A DNA stretch of 64,000 bases, taken from the NCBI GenBank assembly GCA_038241255.1, contig JBBRFW010000006.1, forward strand, positions 1 to 64,000, in the 5' to 3' direction. The stretch is from Schlegelella_A sp038241255 (lineage in GTDB: Bacteria; Pseudomonadota; Gammaproteobacteria; Burkholderiales; Burkholderiaceae_C). The notes beneath the pieces are model-generated. The model was given only the letters and a program-made list of their open reading frames with translations, did no database searches and had not been told where the DNA came from. This document shows, piece after piece, positions 53,342 through 61,490 of the stretch; position 1 is the stretch's first letter, and every line of letters starts with the position of its first letter. The translations under genes and the position numbers were made by a program.

Positions 53342-53361
53342 AATGAAGTAAACACTTCATT
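53342..53361. promoter_or_regulatory. perfect inverted repeat, likely TetR-family operator
   Basis: AATGAAGT-AAAC-ACTTCATT, two 8-base arms around a 4-base centre, in the gap between the TetR gene and the molybdenum hydroxylase operon. It is AT-rich in a very GC-rich setting, as expected of an operator overlapping a promoter. It lies 26 bases before the FAD-subunit start. Confidence 0.75.
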
Positions 53362-53386
53362 CATCGACCGGGATCGCCAAGCACCC

Positions 53387-54229
53387 ATGCAGCACCGTTT
53401 CGAGCGTCCGCCATCGATCGCCGAGGCTGCCCGTCTGCTGGCGAGCGGGCACTGGGCGCTGCTGGCCGGCGGCACCGATTTGTACCCGGCTCACGTCGGC
53501 CGGCCGCTCGCTTTGCAGCTGCTCGACCTCGGCGGCATCGCCGCGCTGCGTGGCATCCGCCGCGACGAGAAGGGCTGGACGATCGGCGCCACGACGACCT
53601 GGACGGATGTGATGCGCGCCGACCTGCCGCCGCTGTTCGACGGCCTCAAGGCGGCGGCGCGCGAGGTCGGTGGCGTGCAGATTCAGAACACCGGCACCGT
53701 GGCCGGCAACCTGTGCAACGCCTCGCCCGCGGCCGACGGCACGCCGGTGCTGCTCGCGCTCGGCGCCGCGGTGGTCCTACAGAGCGAGCGCGGCGAGCGC
53801 GAGCTGCCGATCGAGCAGTTCGTGCTCGGCCCGCGCCGCACCGCGCGCGCCGCCGATGAGCTCGTTGTGGCCGTGCGCGTGATGGCGCGCTCGCCGGGCG
53901 CGCGCTCGGCCTTCGCCAAGCTCGGCGGCCGGCGCTATCTCACGATCTCGATCAGCACCGTCGCGGCCCTCGTCGACGTCGACGCGGCCGGCGCGATCGT
54001 GGCGGCCGGTGTCGCCGTCGGCAGCTGCTCGGCGGTCGCGCAGCGCCTGCCGGCGCTGGAGGCGCGCCTGCTCGGCAGAAGCGCGGCCGACAACCTAGCT
54101 GCCTTGCTCGATCCGGCCCACCTTGCCGCGCTGACGCCGATCGACGACCATCGCGGCAGCGCCGCCTACCGTCGCGACGCCAGCGCCACCCTTGTGCGCC
54201 GCGTCCTGCGCGAGCTCGCGACGCCATGA
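53387..54229 (+). CDS. FAD-binding subunit of a xanthine dehydrogenase-family molybdenum hydroxylase
   Basis: 280 aa. A CoxM/XdhB-type flavoprotein. The N-terminal half has LLAGGTDLYPAHVGRP, the FAD pyrophosphate loop. The middle has VQIQNTGTVAGNLCNASPAAD, the second conserved FAD segment, and the C-terminal CO_deh_flav_C domain has KLGGRRYLTISISTVAAL. It passes electrons from the molybdenum/FeS protein to its acceptor. First gene of the operon, with an ATGA overlap to the next. Confidence 0.93.
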   Translation: MQHRFERPPSIAEAARLLASGHWALLAGGTDLYPAHVGRPLALQLLDLGGIAALRGIRRDEKGWTIGATTTWTDVMRADLPPLFDGLKAAAREVGGVQIQNTGTVAGNLCNASPAADGTPVLLALGAAVVLQSERGERELPIEQFVLGPRRTARAADELVVAVRVMARSPGARSAFAKLGGRRYLTISISTVAALVDVDAAGAIVAAGVAVGSCSAVAQRLPALEARLLGRSAADNLAALLDPAHLAALTPIDDHRGSAAYRRDASATLVRRVLRELATP

Positions 54230-57129
54230 CCGCGCGCGACCTGCCTTCCCTGTGTGTCGTCCGTCTCGACGTCAATGGCCGCGCCCGCGAGCTCGCCGGC
54301 GATCCGGGCCGGCGCCTCGCCGACGCGCTGCGCGACGAGCTCGGCCTCACGGGCACCAAGATCGGCTGCCACGCCGGCGACTGCGGCGCGTGCACCGTGC
54401 TGCTCGACGGCGAGCAGGTCTGCTCGTGCATCGTCGGCGTCGGCCAGTGCGAAGGGCGCGCGGTGACCACGGTCGAGGGCCTGGCCGGGGCGGAGGGCGC
54501 GCTCTCGCCGCTCCAGCGCGCCTTCGTCGCCCACGGCGCGGCGCAGTGCGGCATGTGCACGCCGGGCATGCTGATGAGCGCGGAAGCGCTGCTGCGCGCC
54601 AACCCGCGGCCGGTCGAGGCCGAGGTGCAGGACGCGCTCGCCGGCGTGCTGTGCCGCTGCACCGGCTATCGCAAGATCGTCGAGGCGGTGCTGGCGGTCG
54701 CGGCGGGTGAGGTCGTCGACGTGCCGCCGTCGCGCGCTGGCCAGGCCGTCGGCGCGCGTGTCGCGCGGCTCGACGCGCCGGCGAAGGTCACGGGCCGCGA
54801 GCGCTTCGGCGCCGATGCGCTGCCGGGGCGAGCTGCTGCCGACGCGTCGCCGCCGGCGCGCGCCGCTGCCGACGGCACGATTCCCGAGCCCACTGCTGCC
54901 GCCGACGCGCTGACCATGCGCGTCGTCCGCTCGCCGCACGCGCACGCGCGCTTCGAAGTCGGCGACCTCGCGCCCCTGCTCGGGCGCTGGCCCGGGCTGG
55001 TCGATGTCCTCGCCGCCGCCGACGTGCCGCACAATGCATTCGCGATCTTCCCCGACCTGCGCGACCAGCCGGTGCTTGCCGACGGCGTCGTGCGCTTCCG
55101 CGGCGAGGCCGTGCTCGCGCTAGTCGGCGATGCGGCGACGGTGGCGGCGATCGCTGACGCCGACCTGCCGATCCGCTACACCCCTCTGCCTGCGAACGAG
55201 ACCTCGACCGACGCGCTCGCCGCGGCCGAGCGCGGCACGCCGATGCACGCGCGCTATCCCGACAACGTGCTCTGCCGCGGCCGCGTCGTGCGCGGCGACG
55301 TCGAAGCGGCGCTCTCGGCCGCGCCGCACCGGGTCGAGGCATCGTTCGAGACGCGGCATGTCGAGCACGCCTACATCGAGCCCGAGGCGGGCTGGGCCGA
55401 GATCGTCGAGTCGATCGGCGCCGCTGGCGTTCCGCGGCGCCGCATCCGCATCTACGCCTGCACGCAGACGCCCTACATGGACCGCGACGAGGTCGCGAGC
55501 GTCCTGAAGATCGCCCCCGAACAGGTCCACATCGTGCCCTCGGCGATCGGTGGCGGTTTCGGCGGCAAGCTCGATCTCTCGGTGCAGCCGCTCGCCGCGG
55601 TCGCTGCCTGGAAGCTCGGCCGCCCCGTGCGCCTGGTGTACGAGCGCCCGGAGTCAATGCAGTCGAGCACCAAGCGCCATCCGGCGACGATGCAGGCGCG
55701 GGCGGCTTGCGACGCGCAGGGGCGGCTGACCGCATTCGATTTTGCCGGCGACTTCAACACAGGCGCGTACTCGTCATGGGGGCCGACGGTCGCCAACCGC
55801 GTGCCGATCCATGCCAGCGGGCCGTACCGCATCGCGAACGTGCGCGCACTGACGCGCGCCGTGCTCACGCACAACAGCGTCGCCGGCGCGTTCCGCGGCT
55901 TCGGCGTGCCGCAGTCGACGCTCCTCGGCGAGCTGCTGATCGACGAGCTCGCCGCGCGCACCGGCACGGATCCGCTCGAGTTCCGCCACCGCAACGCGCT
56001 CGTCGCCGGCGATACCACGCCGACCGGGCAGACGCTCGCCGCGAGCGTCGGCCTGCAGGCGTGCCTCGACGCGCTGCGGCCGGCGTGGGCGGACGCGACC
56101 CAGGCCGCAAGGGCCTTCAACCAGGATGCAGCGGTCCGTGCTTCGCCGCTTCGCCGCAGCGCCGGCATCGCCTGCATGTGGTACGGCATCGGCAACACCG
56201 TCATCGCCAACCCGTCGACGATGCGCGCCGCCCTGCGCTGGAACGCTGGGCGCGGCGCTCACCTCTTCCTCTACAACGGCGCGCAGGAGATCGGCCAGGG
56301 CACCGCGACGATCATGCCGCAGCTGTTCGCCGACGCCGTCGGCCTGCCGCTTACTTGCGTCGAACAGGTGATGGGCGACACCGACCTCACCGCCGACGCC
56401 GGCAAGTCGTCGGCGTCGCGGCAGACCTTCGTCTCCGGTAACGCCGCGAAGCGCGCCGGCGAGGCTTTGCGCGCGCTGCTGATCGCGCGTCTGGGCCTAG
56501 CCCACGTGCCCCCGCACGAAGTTCAGCTGCGCCTCGACGGGCACGATCTGCGCGGGACTCACCGGAATACGTCATTCGGCGTCGACCTGCGCGAGCTTCC
56601 GGTCGATGCCCAAGGTGATCTCTTCGTCGCGAGCGGCCACTTCAACCCGCCGACCGTGCCGCTGGACGCCGATGGGCAGGGCGTACCTTATGCCACATAC
56701 GGCTTCGCGGCACAGATCGCCGAAGTCGAGGTCGACCTTGAGCTCGGGACGGTGACTTTGCTGCACATCCACGCGGCCCACGACGTCGGCCGCGCCATCA
56801 ACCCGACCCAGGTCGAGGGCCAGATCCACGGGGGCATCGCCCAGGGCATCGGAATGGCGCTCATGGAGGAGTACGTCAACGGCTGCACCGACAACCTGCA
56901 CGACTACCTGATCCCGACCGTTGGCGACGTGCCGCCGATCACCGTGCACCTGATCGAGGATCCGGAGCCGCTCGGGCCGTGGGGCGCCAAGGGAGTCGGC
57001 GAGCCGGCCCTGGTGGCAACGGCGCCGGCGATCCTCAACGCGATCCACGCCGCGACCGGCGTGCGCATGCACGAGGTACCGGTGACGCCGAGCCGCCTAC
57101 GCGCGGCGCTCCTGGCGTCACGCGCATGA
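54226..57129 (+). CDS. molybdenum hydroxylase, fused 2Fe-2S and molybdopterin subunit
   Basis: 967 aa. Residues ~10-160 hold two [2Fe-2S] clusters: plant-type Cys48, Cys53, Cys56, Cys68, then the all-helical one with Cys108, Cys111, Cys143 and Cys145. Residues ~180-967 bind the Mo-pterin cofactor: SAIGGGFGGK, VAGAFRGFGVPQ, and GAKGVGEPAL with Glu926 as the likely base. Layout matches aldehyde oxidoreductase Mop, but with a separate FAD subunit upstream. Given 6-hydroxynicotinate reductase next, hydroxylation of nicotinate to 6-hydroxynicotinate is the best guess. Other N-heterocycles or aldehydes are possible. Confidence 0.92.
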   Translation: MTARDLPSLCVVRLDVNGRARELAGDPGRRLADALRDELGLTGTKIGCHAGDCGACTVLLDGEQVCSCIVGVGQCEGRAVTTVEGLAGAEGALSPLQRAFVAHGAAQCGMCTPGMLMSAEALLRANPRPVEAEVQDALAGVLCRCTGYRKIVEAVLAVAAGEVVDVPPSRAGQAVGARVARLDAPAKVTGRERFGADALPGRAAADASPPARAAADGTIPEPTAAADALTMRVVRSPHAHARFEVGDLAPLLGRWPGLVDVLAAADVPHNAFAIFPDLRDQPVLADGVVRFRGEAVLALVGDAATVAAIADADLPIRYTPLPANETSTDALAAAERGTPMHARYPDNVLCRGRVVRGDVEAALSAAPHRVEASFETRHVEHAYIEPEAGWAEIVESIGAAGVPRRRIRIYACTQTPYMDRDEVASVLKIAPEQVHIVPSAIGGGFGGKLDLSVQPLAAVAAWKLGRPVRLVYERPESMQSSTKRHPATMQARAACDAQGRLTAFDFAGDFNTGAYSSWGPTVANRVPIHASGPYRIANVRALTRAVLTHNSVAGAFRGFGVPQSTLLGELLIDELAARTGTDPLEFRHRNALVAGDTTPTGQTLAASVGLQACLDALRPAWADATQAARAFNQDAAVRASPLRRSAGIACMWYGIGNTVIANPSTMRAALRWNAGRGAHLFLYNGAQEIGQGTATIMPQLFADAVGLPLTCVEQVMGDTDLTADAGKSSASRQTFVSGNAAKRAGEALRALLIARLGLAHVPPHEVQLRLDGHDLRGTHRNTSFGVDLRELPVDAQGDLFVASGHFNPPTVPLDADGQGVPYATYGFAAQIAEVEVDLELGTVTLLHIHAAHDVGRAINPTQVEGQIHGGIAQGIGMALMEEYVNGCTDNLHDYLIPTVGDVPPITVHLIEDPEPLGPWGAKGVGEPALVATAPAILNAIHAATGVRMHEVPVTPSRLRAALLASRA

Positions 57130-58661
57130 GCGACGTTCCGTTCGGCGCCCGCTCCGACGGTCAGCCGGTCGTCCTCGAGCACTCGCGCGCGCCCGAGAAG
57201 ATGGCCGCCGACAAGGTGCGCTGCGAGGCCTGCCCGGTGCTTTGCCAGATCAGCCCCGGCAAGCTCGGCGCGTGCGACCGCTACGGCAACCTCGACGGCA
57301 AGCTGACTCGGCTCGACACGCTCCACCTCGTCGCCAAGCCCGGCGTCGACCTGATCGAGTGGCAGGCCGCGCGCGGCGAAGGCTGGGACGGGTCGATCGT
57401 CGGCGCCGACGCTCCGGTGTTCGTCTCGGGGATCGGCTCCGGGACGACCTACCCCGACTACAAGCCGGCCCCCTTCATCGTCTCCTCGCGGCACGAGGGG
57501 GTCGACCTCGTCACCGTCGTCACCGAAGGGATCTTCAGCTACTGCAGCTTCAAGGTAAAGATCGACACCGACCGCTACCTCGGCCCCGAGCAGGCGACGG
57601 TGCGTCATCGCGGCGAGACGGTGGGCCACGTCAGCACGATCGAGTACGGCTCGCAGTTCCTCGCCCTCGGCGGCGTGCACCATCTCACCGGAGGCTCGAA
57701 GAAGGAGGGCCGCATCGCCTGCGAGATGATGATGTCGCTCGGCAACCGGCAGCCGGTCGAGCTCGAGATCGAGGGCGGCGCGCGCGTCGTCGTCGAAGCC
57801 GAAAAGGCGCCGATCGTCGACGGCGTCGAGGAACGGCGCATGCGGGTCGGCTGCGGGTCGGCGACGATCGGCATCTTCGCGCAGCAGTGGTTCGGCCACG
57901 TCGACGAGGTCGTCGTCGTCGACGATCACATCACCGGTGTGCTCTCCGAGCACCAAGCCGGCAAGTTCCTCAACATGGCTCCCAGCGGCATTCGCGTGCG
58001 CGGTCGCAAGTCGACGCCCGGGCGCTACTTCCAGGTCGCGAGCCCAGGCGCCGGCTGGGGCGGCACCGACATCACCGACCCACTCTCGATTGTCGAGGCG
58101 TGGGACGCGGAGCACGGGGCACGCCCCGGCTTGCGGCTGCTCATGGTCTCGACGACGGGCGAGGAATCAGCCTGGTTCGTCCTCGACGACGATCTCGTGC
58201 CGAGTCCGGCCGAGATGCCGGCGCCGGTGCGCCGCGTCGTCGAGCGCATCGGCGAGAACTGCGAGCCCTCGCTCTGCTCGGTGCTCTACGTCGCCGGCGC
58301 AGGCGGGTCGCTGCGCGCCGGCGTGACCGAGAACCCGGTCGCGCTGACTCGCTCGATCAAGTCGCTGCTCGTCAACGTGACGTGCGGCGGCGCGCCGGTG
58401 TTCGTCTGGCCGGGCGGCGGCATCACGGTGATGGTCGACGTCGCCAAGATGCCCGCGAACAGCTTCGGCTCGGTGCCGACCCCGGCGATCGTCTCGCCGA
58501 TCGAGTTCACGATGCGGCTCGACGACTACCGCGCGCTCGGCGGGCACGTCGGCCGCGTGCGCCGGCTCGAGGACGTCGTCGCCGCCGGTGGCTGGCAAGT
58601 GGTCGAGGCGGCGCCGGGCGTGCCGTGGCCGCTGCACGGTTCGCGCGGGGGCGGGCGATGA
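57126..58661 (+). CDS. hnr: 6-hydroxynicotinate reductase-like protein
   Basis: 511 aa from the ATG at 57126 (ATGA overlap with the hydroxylase). It matches the family of 6-hydroxynicotinate reductase from Eubacterium barkeri, which reduces 6-hydroxynicotinate to 6-oxo-1,4,5,6-tetrahydronicotinate with ferredoxin. An Fe-S motif Cys33-x2-Cys36-x3-Cys40-x9-Cys50 (RCEACPVLCQ) opens the protein. Further conserved stretches are SGIGSGTTYPDYKPAPF and LGGVHHLTGGSKKEGRIACE. Family annotation is from memory. True substrate needs assay. Confidence 0.87.
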   Translation: MSDVPFGARSDGQPVVLEHSRAPEKMAADKVRCEACPVLCQISPGKLGACDRYGNLDGKLTRLDTLHLVAKPGVDLIEWQAARGEGWDGSIVGADAPVFVSGIGSGTTYPDYKPAPFIVSSRHEGVDLVTVVTEGIFSYCSFKVKIDTDRYLGPEQATVRHRGETVGHVSTIEYGSQFLALGGVHHLTGGSKKEGRIACEMMMSLGNRQPVELEIEGGARVVVEAEKAPIVDGVEERRMRVGCGSATIGIFAQQWFGHVDEVVVVDDHITGVLSEHQAGKFLNMAPSGIRVRGRKSTPGRYFQVASPGAGWGGTDITDPLSIVEAWDAEHGARPGLRLLMVSTTGEESAWFVLDDDLVPSPAEMPAPVRRVVERIGENCEPSLCSVLYVAGAGGSLRAGVTENPVALTRSIKSLLVNVTCGGAPVFVWPGGGITVMVDVAKMPANSFGSVPTPAIVSPIEFTMRLDDYRALGGHVGRVRRLEDVVAAGGWQVVEAAPGVPWPLHGSRGGGR

Positions 58662-59704
58662 GCCCGGGCGCCGCCGGCACGCGCGGTGCCCCCGCGGGGG
58701 GCGCCGTGCGTCGGCAGATCGATCGCGATCGCTGGCACTTTCAGCACGGACCGATCGATTGCATCGTCACCGCCGAAGGCGACCTGCCTGCCGTGGCGGA
58801 GGCGATGGAGATCGCGTGGGGGCGCTTTCAGGGCGTGCTCGCGGAGCTCGCCGGTGAGCTGCCCTTGCTGCGCGCCGACCTCTCGCGCGCCGGTCCCATC
58901 GAGCCGCGCCGGCCGGTGGCACGCCGCATGGTCGCCGCGTGCCGGCCGCACGCGCGTGACGGGCGCTTCATCACCGCCATGGCCGCGGTCGCCGGTGCCG
59001 TCGCCGAAGAGCTGATCGCCGCCTTCCAGCGCGCGGGCATCGCGCGCGCCTCGATCAACAACGGCGGCGATATCGCGCTCTTCCTCGCGCCCGGCGCGTC
59101 GTTCGCGGTCGGCGTCTGCGACGACCCGGTCGAGGGCGTGCTCGGCGCGCCGTTCGGCGGCCAGTTCACGATCGACGCCGTATCGCCGGTGCGCGGCATC
59201 GCGACCTCGGGCTGGCGCGGCCGGAGCTTCTCGCTCGGCATCGCCGACAGCGTCACCGTGCTGGCGGCGAGCGCATCGTGCGCCGACGCGTCAGCGACGA
59301 TCGTCGCCAATGCCGTCGACGTCGACGATGCGCGCATCGTCCGCGTGCCGGCGAGCGCGGTCCGCGACGACAGCGATCTCGGCGATCGGCTCGTCGTGCG
59401 CGCCGTGCCGCCGCTGCCCGCGGCATCGATCGAGCTCGGGCTGGCACGCGGCGCGGCGGAAGCGCGGGAGCAGATCAACGCCGGGCGCATCATCGCGGCG
59501 GTGCTTTCGTTGCAAGGGAGACGGCGCGTCGTGGGCGACGTGCCCAGCCTCGTCCCGGCCCTTTTCCGCTCCGCGGAGGGAGAGCCCGGGCTTGCTCGTG
59601 TTCCTCCCTCGCCCCGCCTGCGGGAAGAGGGCCGGGGTGAGGGGCGCTCGAGCCGCTCCGCCCTCCACCCGCCACCGCCATCGCCACCACCATCGCCATG
59701 CTGA
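58658..59704 (+). CDS. UPF0280 family protein (ApbE-like fold)
   Basis: 348 aa. Residues ~15-310 match UPF0280, which shares the ApbE flavin-transferase fold: QHGPIDCIVTAEGD, ITAMAAVAGAVAEEL, INNGGDIALFL, and GIATSGWRGRSFSLGIADSVTV. It starts in an ATGA overlap with the reductase gene. The last ~45 residues are low-complexity (Arg/Ser/Pro-rich) and come from an intergenic-type palindromic repeat that has been read through, so the native C-terminus is probably near residue 305. Its role may be flavin attachment to a neighbour, but that is inference. Confidence 0.87.
   Translation: MSPGAAGTRGAPAGGAVRRQIDRDRWHFQHGPIDCIVTAEGDLPAVAEAMEIAWGRFQGVLAELAGELPLLRADLSRAGPIEPRRPVARRMVAACRPHARDGRFITAMAAVAGAVAEELIAAFQRAGIARASINNGGDIALFLAPGASFAVGVCDDPVEGVLGAPFGGQFTIDAVSPVRGIATSGWRGRSFSLGIADSVTVLAASASCADASATIVANAVDVDDARIVRVPASAVRDDSDLGDRLVVRAVPPLPAASIELGLARGAAEAREQINAGRIIAAVLSLQGRRRVVGDVPSLVPALFRSAEGEPGLARVPPSPRLREEGRGEGRSSRSALHPPPPSPPPSPC
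59607..59642. repeat. palindromic dispersed repeat inside the 3' end of the UPF0280 gene
   Basis: CCTCGCCCCG (59607-59616) pairs with CGGGGTGAGG (59633-59642) with one wobble. The surrounding ~100 bases match a GC-rich intergenic repeat that I recall from many Burkholderiales genomes. Here it lies in frame inside a coding sequence. Confidence 0.55.
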
Positions 59705-60303
59705 TCTCCGCCACCCCCGAGCTTCCCGAGGTCAACGTCCGCAAGCTCGTCCTGAACGTCGAGGACGTCTGGCATGACAACGGCCCGCGCCTGGCCCAGC
59801 CCCTGCGCCGCGGCAGCCTGGCCGCGGTGCTGAGGAACCCGTACGCCGGCCGCTACGTCGCAGACATTCAGCCCATGATGGAGGCGCTCAAGCCGCTCGG
59901 CCGCGAGATGGCGGCGCGCCTGGTCGAGGCGCTCGGGGGCGCCGCCCGCATCGAGGCCTACGGCAAGGGTGCGCTGATCGGCCTCTCCGGCGAGCTCGAG
60001 CACGGCGCGCTCTGGCACGTGCCGGGCGGCTACGGCATGCGCAACCTGCTCGAGGGCTCGCATGCGATCGTGCCCTCGACGACCAAGATCGGCCCGGCTG
60101 GCGCCGCCGTCGACGTGCCGATCCACCACCGCGTCGCCGCCTACGTGCGCAGCCACTTCGACTCGATCGAGGTGCGCGTCGCTGATGCGCCGCGGCCCGA
60201 CGAGATGCTGCTGGTGATCGCCATGACCACCGGTCCGCGCCCGCACGAGCGCGTTGGCGGACTGCGGGCAGACGAGATTGCGAAGTTTGATGGCCAGCGC
60301 TAG
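59698..60303 (+). CDS. amino acid synthesis family protein (PF06684)
   Basis: 201 aa, overlapping the UPF0280 stop. It matches the AA_synth family: VRKLVLNVEDVWHDNGPRL, AAVLRNPYAGRYV, EAYGKGALIGLSGELEHGAL and GSHAIVPSTTKIGPAG. Crystal structures exist for the family, but function is unproven. Its fixed place beside the reductase and UPF0280 genes points to a ring-opening or later step of the same pathway (inference). Confidence 0.87.
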   Translation: MLISATPELPEVNVRKLVLNVEDVWHDNGPRLAQPLRRGSLAAVLRNPYAGRYVADIQPMMEALKPLGREMAARLVEALGGAARIEAYGKGALIGLSGELEHGALWHVPGGYGMRNLLEGSHAIVPSTTKIGPAGAAVDVPIHHRVAAYVRSHFDSIEVRVADAPRPDEMLLVIAMTTGPRPHERVGGLRADEIAKFDGQR

Positions 60304-60376
60304 GGTCATCGTCACAGGAACCTCGGCACGATCGATGCGTGAGGCGGATTCGAAACACCACGACTCGGAGGTCATG

Positions 60377-61105
60377 ATGAGAGACATGCAACGCAGGGAT
60401 TTCATTCGTCGCCTCGGCGCCGCCGGCCTGCTGGGGTTCGGCGTCGTGCCGTCCGCCTTCGCCGCCGCCGACATCAAGCCCGACGCCAAGAGCGCGCTGC
60501 TCGTCATCGACGTGCAGAACTGCTTCGTCACCGGCGGCACTCTGCCCGTGAAGGACGGCGAGCAGGTCGTGCCGATCATCAACAAGCTCTCGGCCGCGTT
60601 CGAGAACGTCGTCGTCACGCAGGACTGGCACACGGCCGGCCACGTCTCGTTCGCGTCGGCGCACGCCGGCAAGAAGCCGTTTGAGACGACCAAGCTGAAC
60701 TACGGCACGCAGGTGCTCTGGCCCGACCACTGCGTGCAGGGCTCCCAGGACGCGGCCCTGCTCAAGGACCTGGCGCTGCCGAAGGCGCAGCTCATCATCA
60801 GGAAGGGCTACCACCAAGGCACCGACAGCTATTCCGCCTTCATGGAAGCCGACGGCAAGACTTCGACCGGCCTGGCCGCCTACCTGAAGGCGCACGGCGT
60901 CGACTCGGTCTACGTGTGCGGCCTCGCCACCGACTTCTGCGTCGCCTGGACCGCGCTCGACGCGAGGAAGGCCGGCTTCAAGGCCGCGGTGATCGAGGAC
61001 GCGTCGCGCGGCATCGACCTCAACGGCTCGCTCAAGGCGGCGTGGGACAAGATGGCCAAGGCCGGCGTCAAGCGAATCCAGTCGAGCGACATCGTCGTTG
61101 CCTGA
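60377..61105 (+). CDS. pncA: nicotinamidase with Tat signal (PncA-like)
   Basis: 242 aa from the ATG at 60377, preceded by GGAGG. The twin-arginine signal QRRDFIRRLG followed by a hydrophobic stretch ending AFAA marks export by Tat. The mature part is nicotinamidase: catalytic triad Asp45 (VIDVQNCF), Lys143 (RKGYHQGTDS) and Cys188 (ATDFCVAW), metal ligands Asp83, His85 and His118 (WPDHC). It converts nicotinamide to nicotinate, here in the periplasm rather than in the usual cytoplasmic NAD salvage. Adjacent ABC importer genes fit uptake of the product. Confidence 0.92.
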   Translation: MRDMQRRDFIRRLGAAGLLGFGVVPSAFAAADIKPDAKSALLVIDVQNCFVTGGTLPVKDGEQVVPIINKLSAAFENVVVTQDWHTAGHVSFASAHAGKKPFETTKLNYGTQVLWPDHCVQGSQDAALLKDLALPKAQLIIRKGYHQGTDSYSAFMEADGKTSTGLAAYLKAHGVDSVYVCGLATDFCVAWTALDARKAGFKAAVIEDASRGIDLNGSLKAAWDKMAKAGVKRIQSSDIVVA

Positions 61106-61130
61106 GCCGCGGCCGACGCCTATGAGCCGA

Positions 61131-61419
61131 TCAGCGTTTCGCATGCAGGCGCGCCGCCCCGTAGGTGGCGCCTGCCGCGCCGTAGCGCTCCGCATGCGGC
61201 GCGGCCGCCGCGAGCTCGAACGAGTCGCCGGGTCGCAGGTGGCGCGGCGAGCGGCGCTCGGTCAACCACATCTCGCCGGCGACGCCGAGCGCTTTGACCA
61301 AGAACGGGTGCTCGTGCCGTTCGATCACCGCGCACGGCGGCCAGTGGCACGGCACGACCTCGTCGTAGCCCTCGCGTCGCGCCGCTGTTTTCGAACGCGC
61401 TGAAACTGGGTGCTTCCAT
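61131..61419 (-). CDS. cupin-domain protein, apparent +1 frameshift at a T run
   Basis: The body reads as a small cupin: YDEVVPCHWPP, HEHPFLVKALGVAGEMWLT, RHLRPGDSFELA and PHAERYGAAGATYGAAR. The best start is the ATG at 61419 (MEAPSFSAFE) with GGAGG upstream, but it is out of frame with the body. Removing one base of the TTTT run at 61388-61391 joins them (AFETAARREGYDEVV). The ~96-aa product would bind metal through the His motif. Convergent with the nicotinamidase gene. Function unknown; it may be an indel error. Confidence 0.6.
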
Positions 61420-61490
61420 CGTCGCTCCCACCTCCGGGTCATGATCTCGCGACCGACCTTCGCCACTGGTTCCCTTCTTCAGGAGATTCC

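Noticed and set aside
52618..53475. 285-aa version of the TetR regulator
   Set aside because: The extra N-terminus crosses the palindromic operator and the divergent gene start. The HTH begins properly from the ATG at 53274.
57242..58657. Plus-strand frame running into the UPF0280 gene from inside the reductase gene
   Set aside because: The upstream half is an out-of-frame reading of the reductase gene. The real UPF0280 start is the ATG at 58658.
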